64,000 nucleotides of DNA from positions 1,674,001 to 1,738,000 of the forward strand of contig NZ_CP065383.1 in NCBI RefSeq assembly GCF_015775515.1. Reading direction: 5' to 3'. The notes beneath the pieces were generated by a model. The model made no database searches. It was not told where the DNA came from and saw only the letters and a program-made list of their open reading frames with translations. The stretch comes from Atribacter laminatus (GTDB lineage Bacteria > Atribacterota > Atribacteria > Atribacterales > Atribacteraceae). Within the stretch, counting starts at the first letter, position 1, and every line of letters begins with the position of its first letter. This document shows positions 40,847-49,086 of the stretch, piece by piece. The position numbers and the translations under genes were made by a program.

Positions 40847-41658
40847 TGTTACAACTGGATCATATAGATAAAGTGTTTTTTAGAAATACTCCTGATGAAA
40901 GATGGGCTTTGAGAAACCTTTCCTGTACTGTACAACCTGATGAGTTTGTCACTATTGTAGGGAGTAATGGTGCTGGAAAAACCACCTTATTAAACATTAT
41001 CAGCGGTAACCACTTTCCCGACCGGGGAAAGGTGGTTGTTGAAAGCCAAGATGTAACCTCCCTTCCGGCTTTTCGTCGGGCTCGTTTTATCGGTAGAGTC
41101 TTCCAAAATACCACTCAGGGGACAGCGGCATCATTGACCATTGAAGAGAATTTTGCTATTGCCTACGCCAAAGGAAGAACCAGAGGGCTCCGTTTAGCAA
41201 TTTCAGAACATTTGAGAAAAAAAATTCGAGAGAAATTAGCTGAGGTTGGTTTAGGATTGGAAAACCGCCTTCGAGATCGAGTGGGACTTTTATCAGGTGG
41301 TCAACGGCAAGCTCTGGCACTGCTTATGGCGACTATTGGGAATCCAAAAATTTTACTTTTAGATGAGCATACCGCCAACCTTGATCCAAAAACTGCTGGG
41401 AAAATCATGAATCTAACCAACCTTCTTATTCGAGATGATCATCTGACGGCGTTTATGATTACCCATGACTTAGGAGATGCTCTGAACTTTGGGACTCGAA
41501 CCCTTCTTATGGATGATGGCGAAATTGTTTTAGACATCTCAGGAGAAGAAAGAAAGAAGATGACCATCGAAGAACTTTTAGAGCGATTTAGTGAACGCCG
41601 CCGTAAAAAATTCGCTAACGATCGCGTGTTACTTTCAACCGAAACCAAGGAAAGTTAA
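40846..41658 (+). CDS. trpZ: ABC transporter ATPase (TrpZ family)
   Basis: The 270-residue ATPase has Walker A VGSNGAGKTTLLN, Q-loop GRVFQNTTQGTAASL, signature LLSGGQRQALALLMA, Walker B KILLLDEHTANLDPKTA and the switch His MITHDLGDAL. 'DEHTANLDP' instead of 'DEPTxxLDP' is typical of the COG1101 group that pairs with COG2984/COG4120. GTG 40846 is the start. Downstream is the repeat R1 copy B. Confidence 0.93.
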   Translation: MLQLDHIDKVFFRNTPDERWALRNLSCTVQPDEFVTIVGSNGAGKTTLLNIISGNHFPDRGKVVVESQDVTSLPAFRRARFIGRVFQNTTQGTAASLTIEENFAIAYAKGRTRGLRLAISEHLRKKIREKLAEVGLGLENRLRDRVGLLSGGQRQALALLMATIGNPKILLLDEHTANLDPKTAGKIMNLTNLLIRDDHLTAFMITHDLGDALNFGTRTLLMDDGEIVLDISGEERKKMTIEELLERFSERRRKKFANDRVLLSTETKES

Positions 41659-41715
41659 AGTTAGAATGAACAATAGATTACCAATGGTGTAGATAAACTC
41701 TCCGGCCATTTTTAT

Positions 41716-42012
41716 AGCACCAGATAAGGATAAAAGTAGCTATCGAAATTCGTCATTGCGAGGAGTTCAAACGTTTTTTGGTTGAACGACGTGGCAATCT
41801 CATTTAGCAATTCTTCCATTCTGAGGAGCGAATTTTGCGACGTGAGAATTCCATTTTTTAAATAGTTATGAAGAAAGAACCTAAAAGATGAGATCCTCAC
41901 GGCTTCGAAAAGCGAAGCCTCAGGATGACCGATTAAAGGCACACCCCCCTTTATCCCCCCTCAATGGGGGAATTTATAAGATGGTTTTTTCGGGATAGAA
42001 AGATAGACATGG
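41716..42012. repeat. Intergenic repeat R1, copy B (inverted)
   Basis: In the 532-base gap after trpZ, this block is the reverse of the R1 copy at 31901-32206. The perfect 66-base core is 41919-41984. Its hairpin has arms GGCTTCG (41901-41907) and CGAAGCC (41913-41919) inside ATCCT...AGGAT, differing from copy A yet still fully paired. A second hairpin is GTTCAA/TTGAAC (about 41766-41788 on the plus strand). The remainder to 42190 is an AT-rich leader of trpB2 with no supported gene. Confidence 0.85.
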
Positions 42013-42190
42013 CAAGAGGTGTTTTATAAAAAAGATCAGTATTGAATAAAATTGGTAGATGTAAAAATTGCAGTTCGAGAATTTGTTCTCAACACAAGAT
42101 ATTGAAAAGAGAGTTTATAAAAAATATAAAACGAAATTAAGGATATTGGTTTTAGAAAAAGCCAATAAAAAAACACCGGAGGTGATTACC

Positions 42191-43513
42191 ATGGAAGAGG
42201 CAAACCGAATATACCTGAGCGATAAGGAGATGCCGACCATCTGGTATAATATCATTCCAGATTTACCGCGGCCTCTTGATCCACCGTTGCATCCAGGTAC
42301 CAAAGAACCGGTTACTCTTCAAGATTTGGAACCAATTTTTCCACCGAGCCTCATACAACAAGAAGTCAGCAACCAGCGTTTTATTGATATCCCTGGTGAA
42401 GTGCTGGATATCTATCGCCTCTGGCGTCCCTCACCCTTGTATCGTGCTCGACGATTGGAAAAAGCTTTACAAACACCGGCTCGTATCTATTATAAATATG
42501 AAGGTGATAGCCCGGTTGGGAGTCACAAGCCAAATACTGCAGTTGCGCAGGCGTATTATAACAAAAAAGATGGGACCAAACGTTTGACAACTGAAACTGG
42601 TGCTGGACAGTGGGGTTCAGCTCTTTCTATGGCTTGCCATTATTTTAATATGGAATGCACGGTTTATATGGTAAAGGTGAGCTACCAACAGAAACCTTAC
42701 CGACGGGTTTTAATGCAAACCTGGGGTGCCAATGTTTTTGCCAGCCCCAGTGACAATACCAAAGCTGGGAAAAACATTTTAGAGAAATCACCTGATTCGT
42801 TGGGAAGTTTGGGGATTGCCATTAGTGAAGCAATAGAAGATGCGGTAACGACCCCCCATTCCAAATATAGTCTGGGAAGTGTACTCAATCACGTGCTTTT
42901 ACATCAAACTATAATTGGAGAAGAGGCGAAACTTCAACTGGAGAAGGTTGGAGAAAAATATCCAGATATTATTATTGGATGCGTAGGAGGAGGGAGTAAT
43001 TTTGGCGGACTCCTTTTCCCTTTTATGCGGGATAAAATCAGTGGAGAGAAAAATTTCCGAGCAATAGCTGTCGAACCAAAATCGTGCTCATCCTTTCTAA
43101 AAGGAAAATATGAATACGACTTGGGTGATGTAGCTGGAATGACTCCCTATTTAAAAATGTACACCCTTGGTCATGATTTCATTCCACCGGGAATTCATGC
43201 CGGTGGATTACGATATCATGGGATGGCCCCCTTGTTGAGCTTATTATATAATTCCGGTTTAATCGAAGCTCAATCGTATAAGCAAACTGATATTTTTGAT
43301 GCTTCTATGGTATTCATGCAATCGGAAGCAATTTTACCAGCTCCGGAAAGTGCACATGCAATAAAATCAGCCATAGAAGAAGCGAAGAAATGCAAAGAAA
43401 CTGGAGAAGAGAAGGTTATCCTCTTTAATCTCAGTGGAAACGGGTATCTTGATTTAGGAGCCTATGATGTTTATATTAATGAGGGTCTCCCCGAGGTAAA
43501 TCATGATTCGTAA
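42191..43513 (+). CDS. trpB2: Tryptophan synthase beta chain, TrpB2 type
   Basis: The 440-residue PLP enzyme has the TrpB2 start ([20 protein letters not shown]), the PLP-lysine segment [13 protein letters not shown], the [11 protein letters not shown] loop, and the PLP-phosphate loop [11 protein letters not shown]. TrpB2 makes tryptophan from indole and serine and does not need TrpA; no trpA is present. ATG 42191 is chosen because GGAGGTGAT precedes it and homology begins there. A 41-residue upstream extension from TTG 42068 has no ribosome site and no homology. Indole salvage beside a Trp importer is a likely theme. Confidence 0.94.
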   Translation: MEEANRIYLSDKEMPTIWYNIIPDLPRPLDPPLHPGTKEPVTLQDLEPIFPPSLIQQEVSNQRFIDIPGEVLDIYRLWRPSPLYRARRLEKALQTPARIYYKYEGDSPVGSHKPNTAVAQAYYNKKDGTKRLTTETGAGQWGSALSMACHYFNMECTVYMVKVSYQQKPYRRVLMQTWGANVFASPSDNTKAGKNILEKSPDSLGSLGIAISEAIEDAVTTPHSKYSLGSVLNHVLLHQTIIGEEAKLQLEKVGEKYPDIIIGCVGGGSNFGGLLFPFMRDKISGEKNFRAIAVEPKSCSSFLKGKYEYDLGDVAGMTPYLKMYTLGHDFIPPGIHAGGLRYHGMAPLLSLLYNSGLIEAQSYKQTDIFDASMVFMQSEAILPAPESAHAIKSAIEEAKKCKETGEEKVILFNLSGNGYLDLGAYDVYINEGLPEVNHDS

Positions 43514-43528
43514 GAAGTAATGAATCAA

Positions 43529-43568
43529 ATGCCTCTAGTGGTCAAACCACTGGAGGCATTTTTTTTCA
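43529..43568 (+). terminator. Intrinsic terminator after trpB2
   Basis: AATGCCTCTAGTGGT pairs with ACCACTGGAGGCATT around CAA (a 3-base loop), followed by a run of eight T's. Confidence 0.93.
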
Positions 43569-43592
43569 ATTGCTGTAAATTGGAGCAATACA

Positions 43593-44942
43593 ATGAATAA
43601 AAACATCCTTTTAGTCAATCCTTGGATTTATGATTTTACCGCTTATGACCTATGGATGAAACCATTGGGATTGCTTTATCTGGCATCCCATTTGAAGAAC
43701 TCTGGTTATAGGGTGTCCCTCCTTGATTGTATGGATCGTTATCATCCTTTCATGCCTCCACCTGACCATCCAGGACCGAAGCGGCTCAGGAGCATGGGTT
43801 GTGGTGGATATTATCGGGAAAATATTCCTAAACCAATTCAATTTTTTTCGATTCCTCGTTATTGGTCACGGTTTGGAATCCCTTGGGAAAGAGTTAAGCA
43901 ACAGCTCAAGGAAATGAAACCCCCAGAATGGGTTTTTATCACTGGTACCATGACCTATTGGTATCCCGGACAAATTGCTTTTTTAAAGTGTGTTCGTCAA
44001 ATATGGAATAATACTCGAGTTATTATTGGTGGTTGGTATCCTACCCTCTGCTTGGAACATGCTCGTCAATGGGGATTCGACCGGATTGTTGAAGGTGTCG
44101 ATCCATTGCAGGTTATCAAACAACTTTGCTCAGATTTTAAGGAATTATCTTCAATTGAAAATTATCAGCATTTTTTTTCGGTGAAGCCAGCTTTTGATCT
44201 TTATAAAAAACTGAATTATACGATTGTTTTGACTTCTATCGGTTGTCCATTTCGCTGCACCTATTGTGCTTCAGGGAGGTACTTTCCAGAATTTTGGCGG
44301 CGACCCTGGAAGCAGGTCCTCGATGAAATTATTTACGATTACCAGAATTATGGGGTTCAAGACCTAGCTTTTTATGATGATGCATTGCTTTATCGAGCCG
44401 AAGAAAGCTTTCTACCCCTTCTTCGAGCATTGCAGAAAGAACGACTTCCCCTTCGTTTTCATCTCCCCAATTCCATCCATGCCCGGTATGTAACTCCTGA
44501 AATTGCTAAACTCATGAGAAAATGTAATTTTAAAACCATTCGAATCAGCCTTGAATTTTCCGATGCCAGCAGCCAAAAAAACACTGGAAATAAGGTAGAT
44601 AACTCCATTTTTGAGAAAGCCATTCAATCTTTTATTCAAGCCGGTTATGCTCCTGAAGAACTGGAAGTCTATCTTCTTTTTGGACTCCCTGGGTTGAAGG
44701 AGAAGGACTATGAGTTTTCGATTGAATATGTTACTGATTTAGGTTTAAGACCTCGTCTGTCCCTATTCTCACCACTTCCTGGTACACCCGATTTCGAGCG
44801 GGTAAATACGCTTCAAATCAAAGATGAACCGTTGTTACAAAATAAAATAGCCTATCTTTATCTATCTGAACAAAATGAATTGTATGAGGCGTTGCAAAGG
44901 AAAATATCTAAATATACTTTTTTCCATAAATGTGACAAATAA
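43593..44942 (+). CDS. B12-binding-domain-type radical SAM protein
   Basis: The 449-residue protein has an N-terminal flavodoxin-like cobalamin-type domain (MNKNILLVNPWIYDFTAYDL, about 1-185) and a radical SAM core with C218-x3-C222-x2-C225 (CPFRCTYC). A long C-terminal domain continues the TIM-barrel (LLFGLPGLKEKDYEFS, FSPLPGTPDF). The classic DxHxxG cobalamin motif is not visible in the N-terminal domain, so cobalamin may bind without the lower His or not at all. Such proteins often perform methylations or ring changes. GGAG precedes ATG 43593. The next gene is a separate MBL protein. Confidence 0.85.
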   Translation: MNKNILLVNPWIYDFTAYDLWMKPLGLLYLASHLKNSGYRVSLLDCMDRYHPFMPPPDHPGPKRLRSMGCGGYYRENIPKPIQFFSIPRYWSRFGIPWERVKQQLKEMKPPEWVFITGTMTYWYPGQIAFLKCVRQIWNNTRVIIGGWYPTLCLEHARQWGFDRIVEGVDPLQVIKQLCSDFKELSSIENYQHFFSVKPAFDLYKKLNYTIVLTSIGCPFRCTYCASGRYFPEFWRRPWKQVLDEIIYDYQNYGVQDLAFYDDALLYRAEESFLPLLRALQKERLPLRFHLPNSIHARYVTPEIAKLMRKCNFKTIRISLEFSDASSQKNTGNKVDNSIFEKAIQSFIQAGYAPEELEVYLLFGLPGLKEKDYEFSIEYVTDLGLRPRLSLFSPLPGTPDFERVNTLQIKDEPLLQNKIAYLYLSEQNELYEALQRKISKYTFFHKCDK

Positions 44943-45060
44943 ACCAACGAATAATATTAATAATTTAATTAATTAGATAAAATAACTTTCTTAAATTCAA
45001 GGAATGAGATTCTGTTCTCATGGGTTTGATAAAAAGGGAAGAAATGTTGGAGGTGTAAGT

Positions 45061-45702
45061 ATGAAAATTCAATGGTTTGGTCATTCTTTTTTTATGGTCA
45101 CATCCCAAGGTGGGCAAAAAATAGTGTTTGACCCTTTTGATCAAAGTGTTGGTTACCCACTTCCTCAGGTATCGGCAAATACCGTTTGTGTCAGCCACTC
45201 CCATTATGATCACAATAATGTTCAAATTATTGGAGGTAATCCAGAAATTATTCAAAAAGCGGGTATATACGTTCGTGATGGTTTTAAAATACAAGGCTTT
45301 CAAACCTATCATGATCATAAAAAGGGGAAAGAGAGAGGCGAAAACGTTGTATATCGGCTGGAAATAGATGGTTTATCATTAATACATGCTGGTGACATGG
45401 GCATGTTGCCGAGTTTGGAGGTTGTTGAATCGTGGAAACCACTGGATATTCTCTTGGTTCCAGTTGGAGGAATCTACACGATTAATGGACATGAAGCTCA
45501 AACCCTGGTAGAAAATTTAAAACCAAGAGTGGTTATTCCCATGCATTATCGGACCCCTTTGCTCAAATTCGAACTGCAACCGGTTGAAAATTTTACCTAT
45601 CGTTTTTTTGAAGTAAAAACACTTTTGAAAACCCAGATCGAAATTAATCGAGAAAGTCTTCCTGAACCAACTGAGATTTGGATATTTCCAATACCAAAAT
45701 AA
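45061..45702 (+). CDS. Metallo-beta-lactamase-fold hydrolase (UlaG-like)
   Basis: The 213-residue protein has the MBL metal motif HSHYDH, further ligands in HAGDMG and GGIYTINGHEA, and a final MHYRTPLLKFE. The start MKIQWFGHSFFMVTSQGG is typical of the small L-ascorbate lactone hydrolase-like (UlaG) group, whose members have varied and mostly unknown substrates. ATG 45061 follows GGAGGTG; the longer frame to 45004 is rejected. Confidence 0.88.
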   Translation: MKIQWFGHSFFMVTSQGGQKIVFDPFDQSVGYPLPQVSANTVCVSHSHYDHNNVQIIGGNPEIIQKAGIYVRDGFKIQGFQTYHDHKKGKERGENVVYRLEIDGLSLIHAGDMGMLPSLEVVESWKPLDILLVPVGGIYTINGHEAQTLVENLKPRVVIPMHYRTPLLKFELQPVENFTYRFFEVKTLLKTQIEINRESLPEPTEIWIFPIPK

Positions 45703-45744
45703 AGAAGGGAATTTCCAAAATTAAATAAAAGTAAAAAGAAATTG

Positions 45745-45753
45745 TGTTATAAT
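45745..45753 (+). promoter_or_regulatory. Extended -10 promoter of the hydrogenase locus
   Basis: TGTTATAAT (TATAAT at 45748-45753) is a perfect extended -10 with a weak -35, giving a start near 45760 and a leader of about 120 bases before the small ferredoxin gene. Confidence 0.55.
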
Positions 45754-45780
45754 GATAGGCTTGTTTGGAAAGCATTGATA

Positions 45781-45819
45781 CTCTTTTTTATAATAAGAAT
45801 TTCTTAAAGGAAAAAAGAG
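45781..45819. promoter_or_regulatory. Nested inverted repeats in the hydrogenase leader
   Basis: CTCTTTTTT (45781-45789) pairs with AAAAAAGAG (45811-45819), and inside it TAAGAA-T-TTCTTA (45794-45806) is a perfect palindrome. It lies in the mRNA leader and could be an operator or an RNA hairpin. It does not look like a Rex site. Confidence 0.4.
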
Positions 45820-45882
45820 CTTTGATCTTTAAAAACGTTATTTCACAAGAACTTAAAAGAAAGAATAAATAGGAGTATATAA

Positions 45883-46140
45883 ATGGTAACAATTGCTATA
45901 TGTGTAGGAAGTTCGTGCCATTTAAAGGGAGCTTATGATATTATTCACCAATGTGAAGAAACCATAAGCAAACTTGGTTTACGGGATCAGGTTGAGTTAA
46001 AGGGCACGTTTTGTTTAGGGAAATGCAGTCAAGAGGGGGTAACCATAGTCATAGACGATGAAATTGAAACCGGTGTTACTCCCGACAATTTTCAACGTAT
46101 TTTTAAAGAAAAGGTCATGGTAAAGGTTAAGGAGGATTAG
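45883..46140 (+). CDS. Thioredoxin-like [2Fe-2S] ferredoxin, hydrogenase-associated
   Basis: The 85-residue protein has the four-Cys set of NuoE-like ferredoxins: CVGSSC (C7, C12) and CLGKC (C44, C48). It is clearly similar to the last 80 residues of HydA at the far end of the locus: IAICVGSSCHLKGAY versus IAVCVGTSCYLKGSY, and GTFCLGKC versus ATFCLEKC. It is likely an electron-transfer partner of the sensory hydrogenase that follows. AGGAG precedes ATG 45883, and the next gene starts four bases after its stop. Confidence 0.88.
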   Translation: MVTIAICVGSSCHLKGAYDIIHQCEETISKLGLRDQVELKGTFCLGKCSQEGVTIVIDDEIETGVTPDNFQRIFKEKVMVKVKED

Positions 46141-46144
46141 TTGG

Positions 46145-47860
46145 TTGAATATACTTTCAACAATTAAAACCAGTTGCCGAGACTGTTATAAATGTGTGCG
46201 TCATTGTCCCGTTAAAGCTATTCGCTTTAGTATGGGGCACGCCGAAATTATTGACGAACGTTGCATCAAGGATGGTCGGTGTGTTTTAGTTTGTCCCCAG
46301 CATGCCAAGGTTATAAGAAATGATGTAGAAGTAGTCAAAAATTACTTTGAGAATAAAGAATTTGTTATTGCCAGCTTAGCGCCTTCTTTTGTGCCAACTT
46401 TTCCAGATATTATGCCTGGTCAGCTATTTAATGCTTTAAAAGCTTTAGGATTTACTGTTGTTCGTGAAACAGCGGAAGCTGCGGAATTGGTTGCTTTGGA
46501 ACATGCTCGATTAGTAAAAGAAGGAAACAAAGCAATTATTACCAGTTCCTGCCCAGCGATAAACGCTCTCATATATAAGTATTATCCTCAGCACATTTCT
46601 TACTTAGCTCCAATAGTTTCTCCAATGGTTGCCCATGCTCGACTTCTTAAAAAAGAATTTGAAGGTCAACACCCTCGGGTGGTTTTTATTGGACCTTGTA
46701 TTGCTAAAAAAGCCGAGAGAGAGGAAAGCGAAATAATCGATGAAGTTGATGTCGCTTTAACTTTTGATGAATTGAAAGAGTGGCTCATTCAGGAGAATAT
46801 CGATATCAATCAATTTCCCATAGAGAGCGAGGACCTCTCTTCGGTTCAATGGGCAAGGGCTTTCCCGGTTGAAGGAGGTTTGCTCAAAACCGGAGAATTT
46901 GATACCGGAATTCTGTCTCAGGAATCAGTTGTTATCACCGGAATCGAAAGATGTCAACGGTTTTTGGATGACTTTGAAAAAGAAAAAGAAGGTTTAAAAA
47001 TGGTTGAAATGATGAGCTGTGAAGGGGGATGTATCGATGGACCTCTTCTCAAATCACCCCTTTCTCTTTATCAAAGAAGAAAAAAAATTATTGAGTTTTC
47101 CCAACAAGGTACAAATTCGGGTAAGGCAAAAAAAACACTCGAAATCCCATCACTCAGGCGCGAATTTAATCCCCATCCCATTCTTCAACCACAACCAACG
47201 GAAGAAGAACTGAGAAAGATATTAACCTTGACCGGTAAATTTACCCCTCAAGATGAGCTCAATTGTGGAGCGTGTGGTTACGATACCTGTCGAGAAAAGG
47301 CGGTTGCTGTTTATCAAGGCTTAGCCGAAGCTGAAATGTGTATTCCCTATATGAGAGCTCGTGCTGAATCTTTTTCGAGTTTTTTAATTGCGGTGACACC
47401 AAATGGAATCATTTTAGTTGATGAAAACCTGAGAATTGTTGACATGAATCCTGCCCTACGTCAGATCTTCGACCTTAAAGGACGTTTAATGGTTGGAAAG
47501 ACGCTAGATGAGTTTATTGATCCTTCGTTTTTTGTTGAGGTCCTCAGAACTAAAAAAGCAATTAGTCAAGAAATCCATTATCCACAACATAATAATGTTT
47601 ATGTAAAGCTTTCGGTTTTTTACCTGGAAAAGTCAGGACTTCTTATGGGGGTGTTTGTAGATTTAACCAAACAAAAAGACCAAGAACAAATGATGGAAGA
47701 AATCCGTGGAAAAACCTTAGAAAAAGCTCAACAGGTTATTACTAATCAGATGTTGGTTGCTCAAGAAATTGCTAGTCTTTTAGGTGAGACAACCGCTGAA
47801 ACTAAATCCTTGCTCAGCAAGCTCATGAAAATTCTTCGAGGAGAAAATGTCGAGGAATGA
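46145..47860 (+). CDS. hydS: Sensory-type [FeFe] hydrogenase with PAS domain (HydS-like, group C)
   Basis: The 571-residue protein has two [4Fe-4S] sets (CRDCYKCVRHCP; CIKDGRCVLVCP), an H-cluster domain with L1 TSSCPAINALI, L2 GPCIAKKAE and L3 MMSCEGGCIDG, an extra Fe-S motif CGACGYDTC (about residue 377), and a PAS domain (about 415-520). The usual L1 TSCCP is TSSCP: the proton-transfer Cys is Ser, as expected for a low-activity sensor. A PAS domain and the adjacent phosphatase also point to H2 or redox sensing. The start is TTG 46145 with AAGGAGG nine bases upstream; ATGA couples it to the phosphatase. Confidence 0.9.
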   Translation: MNILSTIKTSCRDCYKCVRHCPVKAIRFSMGHAEIIDERCIKDGRCVLVCPQHAKVIRNDVEVVKNYFENKEFVIASLAPSFVPTFPDIMPGQLFNALKALGFTVVRETAEAAELVALEHARLVKEGNKAIITSSCPAINALIYKYYPQHISYLAPIVSPMVAHARLLKKEFEGQHPRVVFIGPCIAKKAEREESEIIDEVDVALTFDELKEWLIQENIDINQFPIESEDLSSVQWARAFPVEGGLLKTGEFDTGILSQESVVITGIERCQRFLDDFEKEKEGLKMVEMMSCEGGCIDGPLLKSPLSLYQRRKKIIEFSQQGTNSGKAKKTLEIPSLRREFNPHPILQPQPTEEELRKILTLTGKFTPQDELNCGACGYDTCREKAVAVYQGLAEAEMCIPYMRARAESFSSFLIAVTPNGIILVDENLRIVDMNPALRQIFDLKGRLMVGKTLDEFIDPSFFVEVLRTKKAISQEIHYPQHNNVYVKLSVFYLEKSGLLMGVFVDLTKQKDQEQMMEEIRGKTLEKAQQVITNQMLVAQEIASLLGETTAETKSLLSKLMKILRGENVEE

Positions 47861-49011
47861 ACGAGATATTTGTTGAAGTCGCTCAAGCTCAGATATCAAA
47901 ATGGGGCGAAGAATTATGTGGGGATAGTGTTCGCATCGAGAAAGACGATCTTTCCACTATTGTTTCCCTCTCTGATGGGTTAGGGAGCGGAGTTAAAGCT
48001 AGCATTCTATCGACACTGACTACACGAATTATTGTTTCCATGCTTCAACGGAATTCACCCTTAGACGAAGTAGTGGAAACATTAGCCGAAACTTTACCGG
48101 TGTGCAAGGTGAGAAAAATTGCTTATTCTACTTTTTCAGTCATCCAGGTTTTTCAAAACGGCGAAGCCTATATCGCTGAATTTGATAGCCCACCAATCTT
48201 CTGGATTCGAAGCGGGCGAGTGATGCATATCGAACGGAAGGAAAGAAAAATTGGGAATCGGGTTATTCACGAATCAAACATGAAACTTCAAAAAAATGAC
48301 TGGTTAGTGGTGGTTAGCGACGGAGTAGTGCACGCCGGTATCGGTGGGATCTGGAACTTAGGCTGGAGATGGGATAAAATTGCCTCTTTTCTTGAAAGCA
48401 GTGTGAACGAACACATCGATGCCGATTCTTTGTCAAGAAAAGTGATCGAAACGACAGAGAGTCTCTATAAAGGAATGCCCGGAGACGATGCGACCTGTGT
48501 AGTAGCAAAAATTCGTCTCCCCAGAAAAATAATTTTATGGGCAGGCCCTCCAGAAGATCCAAAAACTGACCAGCTGATTACCCAAAAATTTCTTTCCTTT
48601 CCCGGGAAAAAAGTACTTTCTGGCGGAACAACCGGAAATATCGTCTCCCGTTATTTAGGGAAGCCAATAGATGTGGATTTAAATTCCATGAAAGAAGATA
48701 TCCCTCCAGTAGGCATATTAGAAGGAGTAGACCTCCTCACCGAGGGAATTTTAACTTTAGCCAGCGTTCGCCGCCATCTTAAACAAGGTGCAAGGGATAT
48801 CGATGTTCTCTATAAACAGGACGGCGCCAGCCGATTATTGCATTTATTATTAGAATCAGATGAGATTCTTATCTATACTGGAATGGCTATTAATCCAGCT
48901 CATCAGAATCCAAAGCTATCAGGAGAGCTGTCATTAAAAGCTCGAATTTTAGAAGAGATAACTGAGGAGTTGGTAAAATTAGGAAAAGAGGTTAATTTGG
49001 AGTATTTTTAA
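47857..49011 (+). CDS. SpoIIE/PP2C-family protein phosphatase
   Basis: The 384-residue protein has a PP2C-type Ser/Thr phosphatase domain: LSDGLGSGVKAS (metal Asp), LVVVSDGVVHAG and MPGDDATCVVAKI. The last 150 residues (ILWAGPPEDPKTDQL, LSGGTTGNIVSRYLG, KEDIPPVGILEGVDLLTEG) form an extra domain found with hydrogenase-linked phosphatases. It is very probably the output arm of the sensory hydrogenase. No Ser/Thr kinase or anti-anti-sigma partner is in the locus. Overlaps hydS by four bases. Confidence 0.92.
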   Translation: MNEIFVEVAQAQISKWGEELCGDSVRIEKDDLSTIVSLSDGLGSGVKASILSTLTTRIIVSMLQRNSPLDEVVETLAETLPVCKVRKIAYSTFSVIQVFQNGEAYIAEFDSPPIFWIRSGRVMHIERKERKIGNRVIHESNMKLQKNDWLVVVSDGVVHAGIGGIWNLGWRWDKIASFLESSVNEHIDADSLSRKVIETTESLYKGMPGDDATCVVAKIRLPRKIILWAGPPEDPKTDQLITQKFLSFPGKKVLSGGTTGNIVSRYLGKPIDVDLNSMKEDIPPVGILEGVDLLTEGILTLASVRRHLKQGARDIDVLYKQDGASRLLHLLLESDEILIYTGMAINPAHQNPKLSGELSLKARILEEITEELVKLGKEVNLEYF

Positions 49012-49086
49012 ATTTAGATTGATATATAAACGAAGAAGATTATTTCGTAACTCGGTGGGTTACGATGACCGTATATCCGGAGGTGA

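Noticed and set aside
31918-41984. Inverted repeats as a transposon with cargo
   Set aside because: No transposase, resolvase or target duplication was seen; the genes between are ordinary core or transport genes.
42068-42190. N-terminal extension of TrpB2 from TTG 42068
   Set aside because: The region has no homology or ribosome site, while GGAGGTGAT stands just before ATG 42191, where family similarity begins.
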